DNA from: Streptomyces atroolivaceus
Lineage (GTDB): Bacteria; Actinomycetota; Actinomycetes; Streptomycetales; Streptomycetaceae
Length of the DNA stretch: 64,000 bases
Direction of reading: 5' to 3'
Assembly: GCF_000717025.1 (NCBI RefSeq)
Contig: NZ_JNXG01000003.1
Span: 124,001-188,000, forward strand
Position numbers and translations under genes: made by a program. Under the pieces are notes generated by a model, which was not told the origin of the DNA, searched no databases, and saw only the letters and a program-made list of their open reading frames with translations. This document shows, one piece after another, positions 1 through 8,770 of the stretch (position 1 is the first letter of the stretch; every line of letters begins with the position of its first letter).

Positions 1-49
1 CACCCGGCAGCCGGGCGAGCCGGACCCGACGCGCGGTGCTCTGCCCGGG

Positions 50-1060
50 ATGCGCGACGGCAACGACGAGGTGACCGACGGGACCGTCGCCATCCGCCTC
101 GACCGGTCCGGCAGCGGTGGCGACACCCGCCCGCCGGCCGACGGTACGGTCACGATCCGCGCGGTGGGGCCCGGCCCGGCCCGTCCGCCGCGTCCTCGTG
201 AGGAGAGGCCTGCCCCCGCCGAGGGGACGATGACGATCCGGGCGCCGTCCCCCGGCGGCACACCGCAGCCCTCCGCCACCGCGCCCACCCCGCCGCAGGC
301 ACAGGCGCAGCCGCCGGGGCTGAACACGCCTCTGACCCAGGGGCCCGGTGGCGGCTCCGCGTCCTGGCCGCAGCAGGCCCACCAGCTGGCCCGGCCCGAG
401 CAGACGGTCCGTCCGCAGCAGCCGGGGCCCCAGCAGCAGAGCCCGACGCCCGCGCAGATGCAGGGCCCGACGCCCGCGCGGATGCAGGGCGCCGGGCCCG
501 AACAGCAGCAGCCGGTCACGCCCTGGAAGCCCGTGGTGGAGGACCCCTTCCAGCAGCTCGCCCGGTCCCAGGCCTCCGCACGGCCCGCCGGGCTCGGCAA
601 GCGGCTGGCGGCCCGGATCCTGGACACCGTCGTGCTCGGCGCCCTCGTCGGCGCGATCGGCTTCCCACTGGTCACCAGCGCGATGGACCACATCGACCAG
701 AAGATCGAAGCGGCGAAGATGTCCGGCGAGACGGTCACCGTCTGGCTCCTGGACTCCACCACGGCGGGCCTGTTCGGCGGGGTGCTCGCCGCCTTCCTGA
801 TCCTCGGTTTCCTCCTGGAAGCCGTGCCCACCGCCAAGTGGGGCCGCACGCTGGGCAAGAAGCTGTGCGGTCTCGAGGTGCGGGACATCGAGTCCCACGA
901 CGCGCCGGCTCTGGGCGCCGCACTGCGCCGCTGGCTGGTCTACGGGGTGCTGGGGCTGATCGTCGTCGGTGTGGTCAACGTGCTGTGGTGCCTGATCGAC
1001 CGCCCGTGGCGCCAGTGCTGGCACGACAAGGCGGCCCGCACCTTCGTCGCGGGCCGGTAA
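50..1060 (+). CDS. RDD family membrane protein, possibly 5'-partial
   Basis: The C-terminal part (about residues 183-330) is an RDD domain: an Arg- and Asp-containing first helix (residues 190-215), a second hydrophobic segment near 240-260 and a third near 300-320. The first 180 residues are Pro/Gln-rich and probably disordered. They contain three copies of a (D/E)GT(V/M)xIR motif at residues 10-16, 31-37 and 58-64. The frame stays open to the left edge of the window and no ribosome binding site precedes the ATG at 50, so the true start may lie upstream. A second RDD gene follows in tandem. RDD proteins are integral membrane proteins of mostly unknown role. Confidence 0.8.
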   Translation: MRDGNDEVTDGTVAIRLDRSGSGGDTRPPADGTVTIRAVGPGPARPPRPREERPAPAEGTMTIRAPSPGGTPQPSATAPTPPQAQAQPPGLNTPLTQGPGGGSASWPQQAHQLARPEQTVRPQQPGPQQQSPTPAQMQGPTPARMQGAGPEQQQPVTPWKPVVEDPFQQLARSQASARPAGLGKRLAARILDTVVLGALVGAIGFPLVTSAMDHIDQKIEAAKMSGETVTVWLLDSTTAGLFGGVLAAFLILGFLLEAVPTAKWGRTLGKKLCGLEVRDIESHDAPALGAALRRWLVYGVLGLIVVGVVNVLWCLIDRPWRQCWHDKAARTFVAGR

Positions 1061-1148
1061 GGGCTCCGTACGCTCGTGTGCTGACGCCCCGTCCCCCGAA
1101 GGGACCCCAGCCGTTGCGGGGCTTCGCGGGCCGGGGTGCACTGCCCCC

Positions 1149-1805
1149 ATGAGCAACGTGCCGCCGCCTCCGCCGCCCGACGACGACCCCTTCTCGAAGC
1201 GGCCGCCGCAGGGGCCGCCGCCCCCCTCGGGCGGTTCGCCCTACGACAGCGGGCCGCCCCCGCCCCGGCCGCCGAACGACCCGTACGGCGGCGGTGGCCC
1301 CTACGGCGGTGCGGATCCGCTGGCCGGCATGCCGCCGCTCGCCGAACCGGGCAAGCGGATCCTGGCGCGGCTGATCGACTTCCTCATCATCTCGATCCCG
1401 CTGTACCTGATCTCGCTGCCCTTCGGCGGGGCGGTCGACGTCTCGTCGGACGACGGCAACGACGACTTCGGTAACGCCATCGGCAACACCTACAGCGGTC
1501 ACCAGCTGCTGTGGTCGCTGATCGGCCTGGTGGTCTACGTCGCCTACGACACGTACTTCACGCACAAGGACGGCCGGACGCCCGGCAAGCGGCTGCTGAA
1601 GATGCGCGTCGCGATGCTCAACGACGGCTCGGTCCCCGACACGAGCTCCTCGCTGATGCGGGCCGTCGTGCTCTGGCTCCCCGCCCTGCTGTGCTGCCCC
1701 TGCCTGTGGTGGCTCATCAACATCGTGCTGATGTTCACGGACAAGCCCTACCGGCAGGGTCTGCAGGACAAGGCGGGCAAGACGGTGGTCGTCACCGTCC
1801 CCTGA
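1149..1805 (+). CDS. RDD family membrane protein
   Basis: A 218-aa protein with a Pro/Gly-rich cytoplasmic N-terminus (residues 1-65), then an RDD domain starting near the GKRILARLIDF segment with about three transmembrane helices. The last helix is Cys-rich (ALLCCPCLWWLINIV). The conserved RDD signature GRTPGKRLLKMRV is present around residues 139-151. It lies 88 bases after the preceding RDD gene on the same strand, so the two may be co-transcribed. Their sequences are clearly different outside the RDD domain. Function is unknown; some RDD proteins act in ion homeostasis. Confidence 0.85.
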   Translation: MSNVPPPPPPDDDPFSKRPPQGPPPPSGGSPYDSGPPPPRPPNDPYGGGGPYGGADPLAGMPPLAEPGKRILARLIDFLIISIPLYLISLPFGGAVDVSSDDGNDDFGNAIGNTYSGHQLLWSLIGLVVYVAYDTYFTHKDGRTPGKRLLKMRVAMLNDGSVPDTSSSLMRAVVLWLPALLCCPCLWWLINIVLMFTDKPYRQGLQDKAGKTVVVTVP

Positions 1806-1816
1806 ACCAGGGGCGT

Positions 1817-2107
1817 TCAGCGGTGCAGCGAGTGCTCGCCCACGCGCTCACGCTGTGCGGCGGCGATCTCGATGTCCTCGATCGTGCGGTGCGTGCGGGC
1901 GGCGGTGGGCGGTGACGTCGCCTTCCGGGCGGCCTTCGTACGGGGCGGCAGGGCCAAGGCCACCAGCAGTCCCAGCGCCAGTGCCGCGGTGCCGACAGCG
2001 GCGACACCGAAGCCCGATTCCGTACGGAACAGCAACAGCATGGCGAGGGCGGAGAAGACGACGGTGGCCGAACCGTAGAAGAACTGTGCGGCAGTCGGAC
2101 GCGGCAT
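1817..2107 (-). CDS. small hypothetical membrane protein
   Basis: A 96-aa protein with two hydrophobic segments (about residues 8-26 and 33-52), followed by a basic, Thr/Arg-rich cytoplasmic tail. It converges on the RDD gene with 11 bases between the stops. I do not recognise a named family. The two-helix hairpin with a charged tail resembles many conserved small actinobacterial membrane proteins. Confidence 0.6.
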   Translation of the reverse strand: MPRPTAAQFFYGSATVVFSALAMLLLFRTESGFGVAAVGTAALALGLLVALALPPRTKAARKATSPPTAARTHRTIEDIEIAAAQRERVGEHSLHR

Positions 2108-2487
2108 GGCGGTATCCGTCCTCGGGGCGTCGGATAGGGAAGTCTCTCAACACGTTCGCACTGTCAATCGACTCTACGACGGTGGATGCCCGGGAGGAAC
2201 GGGCGGTAAGCGTGACCTAACCCACGGTACCGGTGCACGGGGGGCGCACGGAGTCACGCCGAGGCCGGCAGAAGTATGCGACGCGCCGGTCGGCGGCCGG
2301 TCGCCCCTGATGTGTGTCCGGATACCGGAAGAGGCCTCCCGCATAGTGCAGTTGGTGTGTCCAAGTCAAGATCTGTCTTTTCTCTCATAACTCCGATCGA
2401 ATGTCGTCACTTGTGACGCGTTGAACGCGCGCGGCCTCGTATCCACCCCCTGGCCGCGGACGCGAACGCCGGGGAGGACTGCATCAA
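2108..2487. promoter_or_regulatory. intergenic region with two adjacent inverted repeats before the M6 protease
   Basis: This 380-base gap separates a divergent pair. Most of it shows no coding signal. Two short perfect palindromes lie close together just upstream of the protease: CGTCAC-TT-GTGACG at 2405-2418 and CGCGTT-G-AACGCG at 2417-2429. The stretch before them (about 2350-2400) is AT-richer than its surroundings and is the likely promoter. The palindromes are plausible operator half-sites for a repressor controlling the extracellular protease. The regulator is not identifiable from sequence. Confidence 0.4.
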
Positions 2488-4887
2488 GTGACCACTCAGA
2501 GACGGGCGCTACGCGCCACCGCCGTGGCCGTGTGCCTGGCCGCCACCGCCGCGACGGCATCCGCCTTCGCCACGGCACAGGCGGACGACAGGGCACCGGA
2601 GCCGGGCGCATCCATCGTGGACCGGCGCGACCCCGCGCCGGTCAAGGCGCACGAGCACGACCTGGAAGGCCCCTTCAGCAAGGAGCAGGACGCCCAGCGG
2701 CAGGCCGCGCTGGAGCAGGTCCTCTCCGGCGACAAGAAGGTGACCGTCAAGGGCGGTTCCAAGGTCGTCAAGCTCGGCAGGAGCAAGTACGTCGAGCTCG
2801 GCCGCGAGAAGACCGACAAGATCTTCACCATCCTCGTGGAGTTCGGCGACCGGGTCGACGACACCACGATGTTCGACCCCGACGGCGACGGCCCGAAGCC
2901 GCCGGTCAAGAAGTACGGCGGCACACCCGGACCGCTGCACAACGAGATAGCCGAGCCTGACCCGGCGAAGGACAACAGCACCGCCTGGCAGGCCGACTAC
3001 GACCAGGCCCACTTCCAGGACCTGTACTTCGGTGAGGGCAAGGGCAAGGAATCGCTGAAGACGTACTACGAGAAGACGTCCTCCGGGCGCTACTCCGTCG
3101 ACGGTGCGGTCTCCGACTGGGTCAAGGTCCCGTACAACGAGGCCCGTTACGGTTCCAACTACTGCGGCTCGACCAACTGCGCCAACGTCTGGGACACGGT
3201 CCGCGACGGCGTCACCGCCTGGGTGGCCGGCCAGAAGGCCGAGGGCCGCACGACCGCCGAGATCAAGGCCGATCTGGCGCGGTACGACGAGTGGGACCGT
3301 TACGACTTCGACGGTGACGGAGAGTTCAACGAGCCCGACGGCTACATCGACCACTTCCAGCTGGTCCACGCCGGCGAGGACGAGTCGGCGGGCGGCGGCG
3401 CCCAGGGCACCGACGCCCTCTGGGCGCACCGCTGGTACGCGTACGGCACCGACGCGGGTGCGACGGGACCCGAGGGCAACAAGGCCGGAGGCGCCGAGAT
3501 CGGCGACACGGGCATCTGGGTCGGCGACTACACCGCGCAGCCCGAGAACGGCGGCCTGGGCGTCTTCGCCCACGAGTACGCCCACGACCTCGGCCTCCCG
3601 GACCTGTACGACACCTCCGGCGGCGGCGAGAACTCCGTCGGCTTCTGGTCGCTCATGTCGGCGGGCTCCTGGCTCGGCACCGGCGACGGCGAGATAGGCA
3701 ACCTCCCCGGCGACATGACCGCCTGGGACAAGCTGCAGCTCGGCTGGCTCGACTACGCGCAGGCCAAGGCCGCCACGAAGTCGACCCACAAGCTGGGTGT
3801 CGCGGAGTACAACACCAAGGACAAGCAGGCGCTCGTCGTCGAGCTGCCCGAGAAGGCCGTCACCACCACCGTCACGAAGCCCGCGGAAGGCTCCAGGCAG
3901 TGGTGGAGCGACATGGGTGACGACCTGTCGAACACCCTGACCCGCTCGGTCGACCTCACCGGCAGGACGTCCGCCTCGCTGGACCTCTCCGGCTGGTACG
4001 ACATCGAGGCCGACTACGACTACCTCTACACCGAGGTGTCCGAGAACGGCGGCACCAGCTGGACCGCGCTCGACGGCACGGCCGACGGCGGGGCGATCCC
4101 GCGCGACGCCAGCGACAAGCCGGCCCTGACCGGCGTCTCGGGCGCGTACAAGAAGCTCGCGTTCCCGCTGGACGCCTACGCGGGCAAGAAGATCGACCTC
4201 CGCTTCCGCTACCAGACGGACGGCGGCGCCGGGGGCAAGGGCTTCGCGGCCGACGCCCTCACGATCACGGCGGACGGCGCCGCGATCTTCACGGACGGTG
4301 CCGAGGGCGACGACAACGGCTGGACCGCCGAGGGCTTCTCGCGGACCGGTGAGTCGTTCACCGACGACTACCCGCAGTACTACATCGCCGAGAACCGCCA
4401 GTACGTCTCGTACGACAAGACCCTCGAGGTCGGCCCGTACAACTTCGGCTTCTCCACCACCCGCCCGGACTGGGTCGAGCACTACTCGTACCAGAACGGC
4501 CTGATGGTGTGGCTCTGGGACACCTCCCAGAAGGACAACAACACCTCGGTCCACCCCGGTAAGGGGCTGATCCTGCCGGTGGACTCCCACGCCAAGCCGC
4601 TGAAGTGGACGAACGGCAAGCTCCTGCGCAACAAGATCCAGCCCTTCGACGCGCCGTTCAGCTGGTACCCGAACAAGGGCTTCACGCTGCACGACGCGGG
4701 CGTCCCGCTGAAGATCAAGCCGTCGCTGGGCGTCCCGGTCTTCGACGACCGCAAGGGCACCTACTGGTACGAGGAGAACCCGACCGGCAGTGTCGACGTC
4801 TCCGACACCAACACCCGGATCTCCATCGTGAACGAGCCGCTCAGCGGCTCCACGATCACCGTGAAGGTCGGGCCCTCGACCAATTAG
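2488..4887 (+). CDS. immune inhibitor A-type M6 family metallopeptidase, secreted
   Basis: A 799-aa extracellular zinc protease. It starts with GTG at 2488 behind a clear GGGGAGG at 2471-2477. Residues 1-32 form a signal peptide (Arg-rich start, Ala-rich core). The zinc motif HEYAHDLGLPD is at residues 362-372, as expected for HEXXHxxGxxD. It is preceded by an Asp-rich calcium-binding-like stretch (around 270-290) and followed by the GFWSLMSAGSW segment typical of M6 proteases. The C-terminal half holds beta-sandwich regions of the immune-inhibitor-A type. Length and order fit Streptomyces InhA homologues. It probably has a role in extracellular protein degradation. Confidence 0.93.
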   Translation: MTTQRRALRATAVAVCLAATAATASAFATAQADDRAPEPGASIVDRRDPAPVKAHEHDLEGPFSKEQDAQRQAALEQVLSGDKKVTVKGGSKVVKLGRSKYVELGREKTDKIFTILVEFGDRVDDTTMFDPDGDGPKPPVKKYGGTPGPLHNEIAEPDPAKDNSTAWQADYDQAHFQDLYFGEGKGKESLKTYYEKTSSGRYSVDGAVSDWVKVPYNEARYGSNYCGSTNCANVWDTVRDGVTAWVAGQKAEGRTTAEIKADLARYDEWDRYDFDGDGEFNEPDGYIDHFQLVHAGEDESAGGGAQGTDALWAHRWYAYGTDAGATGPEGNKAGGAEIGDTGIWVGDYTAQPENGGLGVFAHEYAHDLGLPDLYDTSGGGENSVGFWSLMSAGSWLGTGDGEIGNLPGDMTAWDKLQLGWLDYAQAKAATKSTHKLGVAEYNTKDKQALVVELPEKAVTTTVTKPAEGSRQWWSDMGDDLSNTLTRSVDLTGRTSASLDLSGWYDIEADYDYLYTEVSENGGTSWTALDGTADGGAIPRDASDKPALTGVSGAYKKLAFPLDAYAGKKIDLRFRYQTDGGAGGKGFAADALTITADGAAIFTDGAEGDDNGWTAEGFSRTGESFTDDYPQYYIAENRQYVSYDKTLEVGPYNFGFSTTRPDWVEHYSYQNGLMVWLWDTSQKDNNTSVHPGKGLILPVDSHAKPLKWTNGKLLRNKIQPFDAPFSWYPNKGFTLHDAGVPLKIKPSLGVPVFDDRKGTYWYEENPTGSVDVSDTNTRISIVNEPLSGSTITVKVGPSTN

Positions 4888-4912
4888 CCGGTAAAGCCGC
4901 AGGTCGAAACAT

Positions 4913-4948
4913 GATCGGCCGTTGCCCTCTGGCGGGCGGCGGCCGATC
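4913..4948 (+). terminator. hairpin terminator after the M6 protease
   Basis: A 9-bp perfect outer stem (GATCGGCCG with CGGCCGATC) encloses an inner GCCC/GGGC stem. It starts 25 bases after the protease stop and has no strong U-run, as is usual in Streptomyces. Confidence 0.6.
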
Positions 4949-5009
4949 GTGTTTAGGTGCCTCCTACCGGATCCTTATTGACACGAAGTCTTACGGGGGA
5001 GCGCGAAGC

Positions 5010-5354
5010 ATGGCAGGCGGAGGTTTCTGCAGGTTGCCCAACGGCACGGTGGTGGTGGCGCTGACCCTGAACGGTCCGGCAGGTGTCTCCGGCCCCGGCG
5101 AGCCGGTACGCGTGCTCGTCCACGCGGCGAACCGGGCGCGCGCCCTGACCAGGCTGCGCAACCTCGGACTGCGCGCCGTCTACCTCAGGGGCAACGCCCA
5201 GCCGCCCACCCCGGACGAGATCACGGCGGTCCTCCACCACCCGGACGGGCTGCTCTGGCGTACGGCGCCCCAGACCGGCCAGGAGCTCTGGCACCCGATA
5301 CGGGCGCTGCTGGGGTCCTCCGGCTACGCGGGACCGGCCCGCCCGGCGGCCTGA
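5010..5354 (+). CDS. conserved hypothetical protein, 114 aa
   Basis: The ATG at 5010 follows GGGGGA at 4995-5000, which supports this start over longer upstream extensions of the frame. The protein is soluble with no signal peptide or membrane helix. It has a beta-rich N-terminus (NGTVVVALTLNG) and a mixed alpha/beta remainder. I do not recognise a characterised family. It sits convergently with pncA, 15 bases between the stops. Confidence 0.65.
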   Translation: MAGGGFCRLPNGTVVVALTLNGPAGVSGPGEPVRVLVHAANRARALTRLRNLGLRAVYLRGNAQPPTPDEITAVLHHPDGLLWRTAPQTGQELWHPIRALLGSSGYAGPARPAA

Positions 5355-5369
5355 GCGCGCCGGGCACGG

Positions 5370-5954
5370 TCAGACGACCGGCTTGCCCGACAGCTCCACG
5401 CCGGCGGTGCGCATCTCCTCCAGGGCCCGCTCGGTGGTCCCCTCGGCGACTCCGGCGGTGAGGTCCAGCAGTACGTGCGTGACGAAGCCCTCCCGGGCGG
5501 CGTCCAGAGCGGTGGCCCGCACGCAGTGGTCCGTAGCGATGCCGACGACGTCGACGGCGGTGACCGACCGTTCCCGCAGCCACGTGGCGAGCCCGGTGCC
5601 GTTCTCGTCGACGCCCTCGAACCCGCTGTACGCGGCCGCGTACGCGCCCTTGTCGAAGACGGTGTCGATCGCACCGGACGCCACGGCGGGGGCGAAGTTG
5701 GGGTGGAAGCCCACGCCCTCCGTGCCGGCGACGCAGTGCGGCGGCCAGAAGTGCTCGAAGTCGGGGGTCGCGGAGAAGTGGTCCCCGGGATCGACGTGGT
5801 GGTCCCGGGTGGCCACGACGTGACTGTATCCGGGCTGGGCCTCACCGATCAGGTCGGTGATGGCGGCGGCGACATCTGCGCCGCCCGCCACCGCGAGGCT
5901 GCCGCCCTCGCAGAAGTCGTTCTGAACGTCGACGACGATCAAGGCGCGATGCAT
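5370..5954 (-). CDS. pncA: nicotinamidase / pyrazinamidase
   Basis: A 194-aa isochorismatase-fold hydrolase that converts nicotinamide to nicotinate in NAD salvage. The catalytic triad is visible: Asp9 (VVDVQNDF), Lys102 (FDKGAY) and Cys144 (ATDHCVRAT). Asp51 and His53 in RDHHVDPGDHF match the metal-binding segment. The GGSLAV stretch after the first motif is typical of nicotinamidases rather than other cysteine hydrolases. The next gene on this strand, pncB, carries out the following step. AAGGA lies 8 bases before the ATG. The two genes are separated by 161 bases. Confidence 0.93.
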   Translation of the reverse strand: MHRALIVVDVQNDFCEGGSLAVAGGADVAAAITDLIGEAQPGYSHVVATRDHHVDPGDHFSATPDFEHFWPPHCVAGTEGVGFHPNFAPAVASGAIDTVFDKGAYAAAYSGFEGVDENGTGLATWLRERSVTAVDVVGIATDHCVRATALDAAREGFVTHVLLDLTAGVAEGTTERALEEMRTAGVELSGKPVV

Positions 5955-6115
5955 GACGGTTGTCCTTCGGTGGGGGTTCGGCGGGGCGTACGGACAGGAA
6001 CGGTGGGGATGCCTCCGAGCCTAGAGACTCGGCGCACCCCGCGGGAGGGGGCACACACGTCGCTCTCGCGCCCTGCCCGGCGCACGACGGACGACGGGCC
6101 CGGGGACGGCCCCCC

Positions 6116-7444
6116 TCACACGTACTCCGTGGGCAGCACCGGCTCCCCGCGGGACAGCTGCATCGCCGACATCGGCAGCCCCGCACGCGCCGCGACGTGC
6201 CGCTCCCGCGCGGTCTCCAGCGGCTCCCTGCCGACCACCTCGCCGCCCCTGACCAGCTCCACGAGCATCTGCCGGTCCACCAGCTCCGGCGGGACCTCTC
6301 CGCTGCCGATCACCTCGGCCTCCGCCACTCCGGCCTCGTCCAGCCGGCGGGCCGCCCACTTGCGGCCGCCCCTCGACGACTTCGCGCCCAGCGACTTCTT
6401 CACCACCGGCAGCAGCGGGTCGGCCGGATCGGCGGACCGGGCACGCGCCACCAGCTTGTAGACCATGGAGCAGGTCGGGTGCCCGCTCCCGGTGACCAGC
6501 TGCGTGCCCACCCCGTAGGCGTCGACGGGCGCGGCTGCCAGCGAGGCGATCGCGTACTCGTCCAGGTCGGACGTCACCACGATCTTCGTCTCCGTGGCTC
6601 CCAGCTCGTCCAGCTGCTGCCGGACCCGGTGCGCGACGAGCAGCAGGTCGCCCGAGTCGATCCGCACGGCCCCCAGCTCCGGCCCCGCGACCTCCACCGC
6701 CGTCCGGACCGCCTCGGTCACGTCGTACGTGTCGACCAGCAGTGAGGTGCCCCGGCCGAGCGAGTCCACCTGTGCCCGGAAGGCGTCCCGCTCGCTGTCG
6801 TGCAGGAGTGTGAAGGCGTGCGCGCTCGTCCCGACGGTCGGGATGTTGTACCGGAAGCCGGCCGCCAGGTCCGAGGTCGTGTGGAAGCCGCCGATGTACG
6901 CGGCGCGGGCCGACGCCACCGCCGACAGCTCGTGCGTGCGCCGGGCGCCCATCTCGATGAGCCGGCGCCCGCCCGCCGCGGCCGACATCCGGGACGCGGC
7001 GGCGGCGATCGCCGAGTCGTGGTTCAGGATCGACAGGATCACGGTCTCCAGCAGCACGCACTCGGCGAAGGAGCCCTCGACCCGCAGGAGCGGCGAGCCG
7101 GGGAAGTACACCTCGCCCTCCGGGTAGCCCCAGATGTCGCCGCTGAAGCGGTAGTCGGCCAGCCAGTCGACGGTGGGGGAGTCGACGATCCGCTGGTCGC
7201 GCAGGAAGGTGAGCATCTCGTCGTCGAAGTGGAAGTTCTCCACCGCGTCCAGCACCCGCCCGGTTCCGGCCACGACGCCGTAGCGCCGCCCCTCGGGCAG
7301 CCGGCGGGTGAAGGCCTCGAAGACGGAGCGCCGGTCCGCGGTGCCCGCCTTCAGTGCGGCCTGCACCATCGTGAGCTCGTACTGGTCGGTGAAGAGCGCG
7401 GTCGACGGAACACCGACCCGTCGCCCAAGGTCCGCTGAGTTCAT
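6116..7444 (-). CDS. pncB: nicotinate phosphoribosyltransferase
   Basis: A 442-aa enzyme that converts nicotinate and PRPP to nicotinate mononucleotide, the Preiss-Handler entry step of NAD salvage. The N-terminal TDQYELTM segment, the RVEGSFAECVLLET region, the GARRTHE motif and the VRIDSGDLLLV phosphate-binding region are all present. Length is normal for the actinobacterial form. It is divergent from clpS with only 88 bases between the start codons, so both promoters share that gap. Confidence 0.93.
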   Translation of the reverse strand: MNSADLGRRVGVPSTALFTDQYELTMVQAALKAGTADRRSVFEAFTRRLPEGRRYGVVAGTGRVLDAVENFHFDDEMLTFLRDQRIVDSPTVDWLADYRFSGDIWGYPEGEVYFPGSPLLRVEGSFAECVLLETVILSILNHDSAIAAAASRMSAAAGGRRLIEMGARRTHELSAVASARAAYIGGFHTTSDLAAGFRYNIPTVGTSAHAFTLLHDSERDAFRAQVDSLGRGTSLLVDTYDVTEAVRTAVEVAGPELGAVRIDSGDLLLVAHRVRQQLDELGATETKIVVTSDLDEYAIASLAAAPVDAYGVGTQLVTGSGHPTCSMVYKLVARARSADPADPLLPVVKKSLGAKSSRGGRKWAARRLDEAGVAEAEVIGSGEVPPELVDRQMLVELVRGGEVVGREPLETARERHVAARAGLPMSAMQLSRGEPVLPTEYV

Positions 7445-7532
7445 GACGGGGATGCTACCCCCTATTCGTCAGACTGACGAGATGTGGCCTCCGTTTATGC
7501 GCGGGACCCCTCCTGGTGGCAGCATGGGGTAG

Positions 7533-7841
7533 GTGAGCGTTGCTGCCCCCGTAGAGATCGAACGTCCCGAATCGGCCGAGGAGACCTTCGCCGTCCCCGA
7601 ACCCGATGTCCCCTGGGTGACGCTGGTGCACAACGACCCGGTGAACCTCATGAGCTATGTGACCTATGTCTTCCAGGCCTACTTCGGCTACTCCAAGGAC
7701 AAGGCGCACAAGCTGATGCTCGACGTCCACCAGAAGGGCCGCGCGGTCGTCTCCAGCGGCAGCCGCGAGGAGATGGAACGCGACGTCCAGGCCATGCACG
7801 GCTACGGGCTGTGGGCCACGCTGACCCAGGACCGCAACTGA
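7533..7841 (+). CDS. clpS: ATP-dependent Clp protease adaptor ClpS
   Basis: A 102-aa adaptor that delivers N-end-rule substrates to ClpAP/ClpCP. The conserved core [18 protein letters not shown] includes the N-D-x-x-N/H-type pocket, followed by the [17 protein letters not shown] helix region. The start is GTG at 7533. It is followed 41 bases later by a DUF2017 gene, the usual actinobacterial arrangement. Confidence 0.95.
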   Translation: MSVAAPVEIERPESAEETFAVPEPDVPWVTLVHNDPVNLMSYVTYVFQAYFGYSKDKAHKLMLDVHQKGRAVVSSGSREEMERDVQAMHGYGLWATLTQDRN

Positions 7842-7882
7842 CCCACCGCTGCCCCTCCGTCCGACCCACCATCGGAGAATTC

Positions 7883-8467
7883 ATGGCCGGCCACTTCGAG
7901 GCCACTTCAGGCGGCGGCGCGTCCGTCGCGCTCGACGAGGTCGAGATCGCCATCCTGCGCTCCCTCGCCGTCCAGCTGCTCGAACTGATCGGCCCCGGAG
8001 ACGAACCCGCGGAGGGTGAGGACCCGCTCGCCGCCCTGTTCGCCGAGGGGCCCAGCGAACCGCCCTCCGACCCGGCGCTGGCCCGGCTCTTCCCGGAGGC
8101 GTACGGGGACGAGGACAAGGAGCTGCGCGAGGCGTCCGCCGAATTCCGCCGCTTCACCGAGAACGACCTGCGCACCCGCAAGCGGGACGACGCCCTCGCC
8201 GTCGTGCGGTCGCTGGACGCCCTCTCGCCCGCGGCGGACGGCGGCGCGGTGCTCACCCTCACCGCCGACGAGTGCCACCACTGGCTGGGCTCCCTCAACG
8301 ACCTGCGGCTCACGATCGGCACCCGTCTGGAGGTGTCCGACGAGGACGAGGGGCAGGACGGCTCGCTCTACCGGCTCCCCGACAGTGATCCCCGCAAGCC
8401 GATGGTGATGGCCTATCTCTGGCTCGGCGCGCTGCAGGAAACGCTCGTCGAAACGCTGATGCCCTGA
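7883..8467 (+). CDS. DUF2017 domain-containing protein
   Basis: A 194-aa soluble, acidic, helical protein found next to clpS throughout actinobacteria. The ATG at 7883 is preceded by GGAGA. The DEVEIAILRSLAVQLLELI helix near the N-terminus and the AYLWLGALQETLVE helix at the C-terminus are typical of this family. Its molecular role is not established. Its placement between clpS and a JAMM-protease/cysO group suggests a link to proteolysis or sulfur metabolism, but that is inference. Confidence 0.85.
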   Translation: MAGHFEATSGGGASVALDEVEIAILRSLAVQLLELIGPGDEPAEGEDPLAALFAEGPSEPPSDPALARLFPEAYGDEDKELREASAEFRRFTENDLRTRKRDDALAVVRSLDALSPAADGGAVLTLTADECHHWLGSLNDLRLTIGTRLEVSDEDEGQDGSLYRLPDSDPRKPMVMAYLWLGALQETLVETLMP

Positions 8468-8770
8468 GGCCGGCCGGGTTCGCTCAACGGATGCTCAAAT
8501 CCGAATAACGATCCTGTCACCTGAATGGCCTTCTTTGCAGGGCCTGGAAACGCTTGTCCGCTTTTTCTTGTGGTGTACGCCACACAGTGTCCGGTGGACC
8601 CACCTGGCGCTCGTGATAAATCTTCACGACCGCCCGGGGACGCCACCCCTGTCCCCGGGGGCGCTACGAGCCGGCCGAACGCCGGCGGCACTCCATCCAT
8701 ATCCGGGGGGATCAGGACCTGATCCGACGCCGACGACGGCGCGGATCGGCGTGGAGAAAGGCGCACCACC
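8468..8770 (+). promoter_or_regulatory. 303-base intergenic region: hairpin and inverted repeat upstream of permease
   Basis: No gene is apparent here. A 9-bp perfect stem CCCGGGGAC/GTCCCCGGG with a 9-base loop spans 8633-8659. It could end the clpS-DUF2017 transcript or structure the permease leader. An interrupted repeat TGTGG-N6-CCACA at 8569-8584 lies downstream of a T-rich stretch and could be an operator. GGAGAAAGG at 8753-8761 is the permease ribosome binding site. Confidence 0.4.

Noticed and set aside
2509-4692. A 727-codon open frame on the minus strand
   Set aside because: It lies antisense to the M6 protease, has low-complexity Val/Gly/Leu-rich translation and no motif. It is a shadow of high-GC codon bias.
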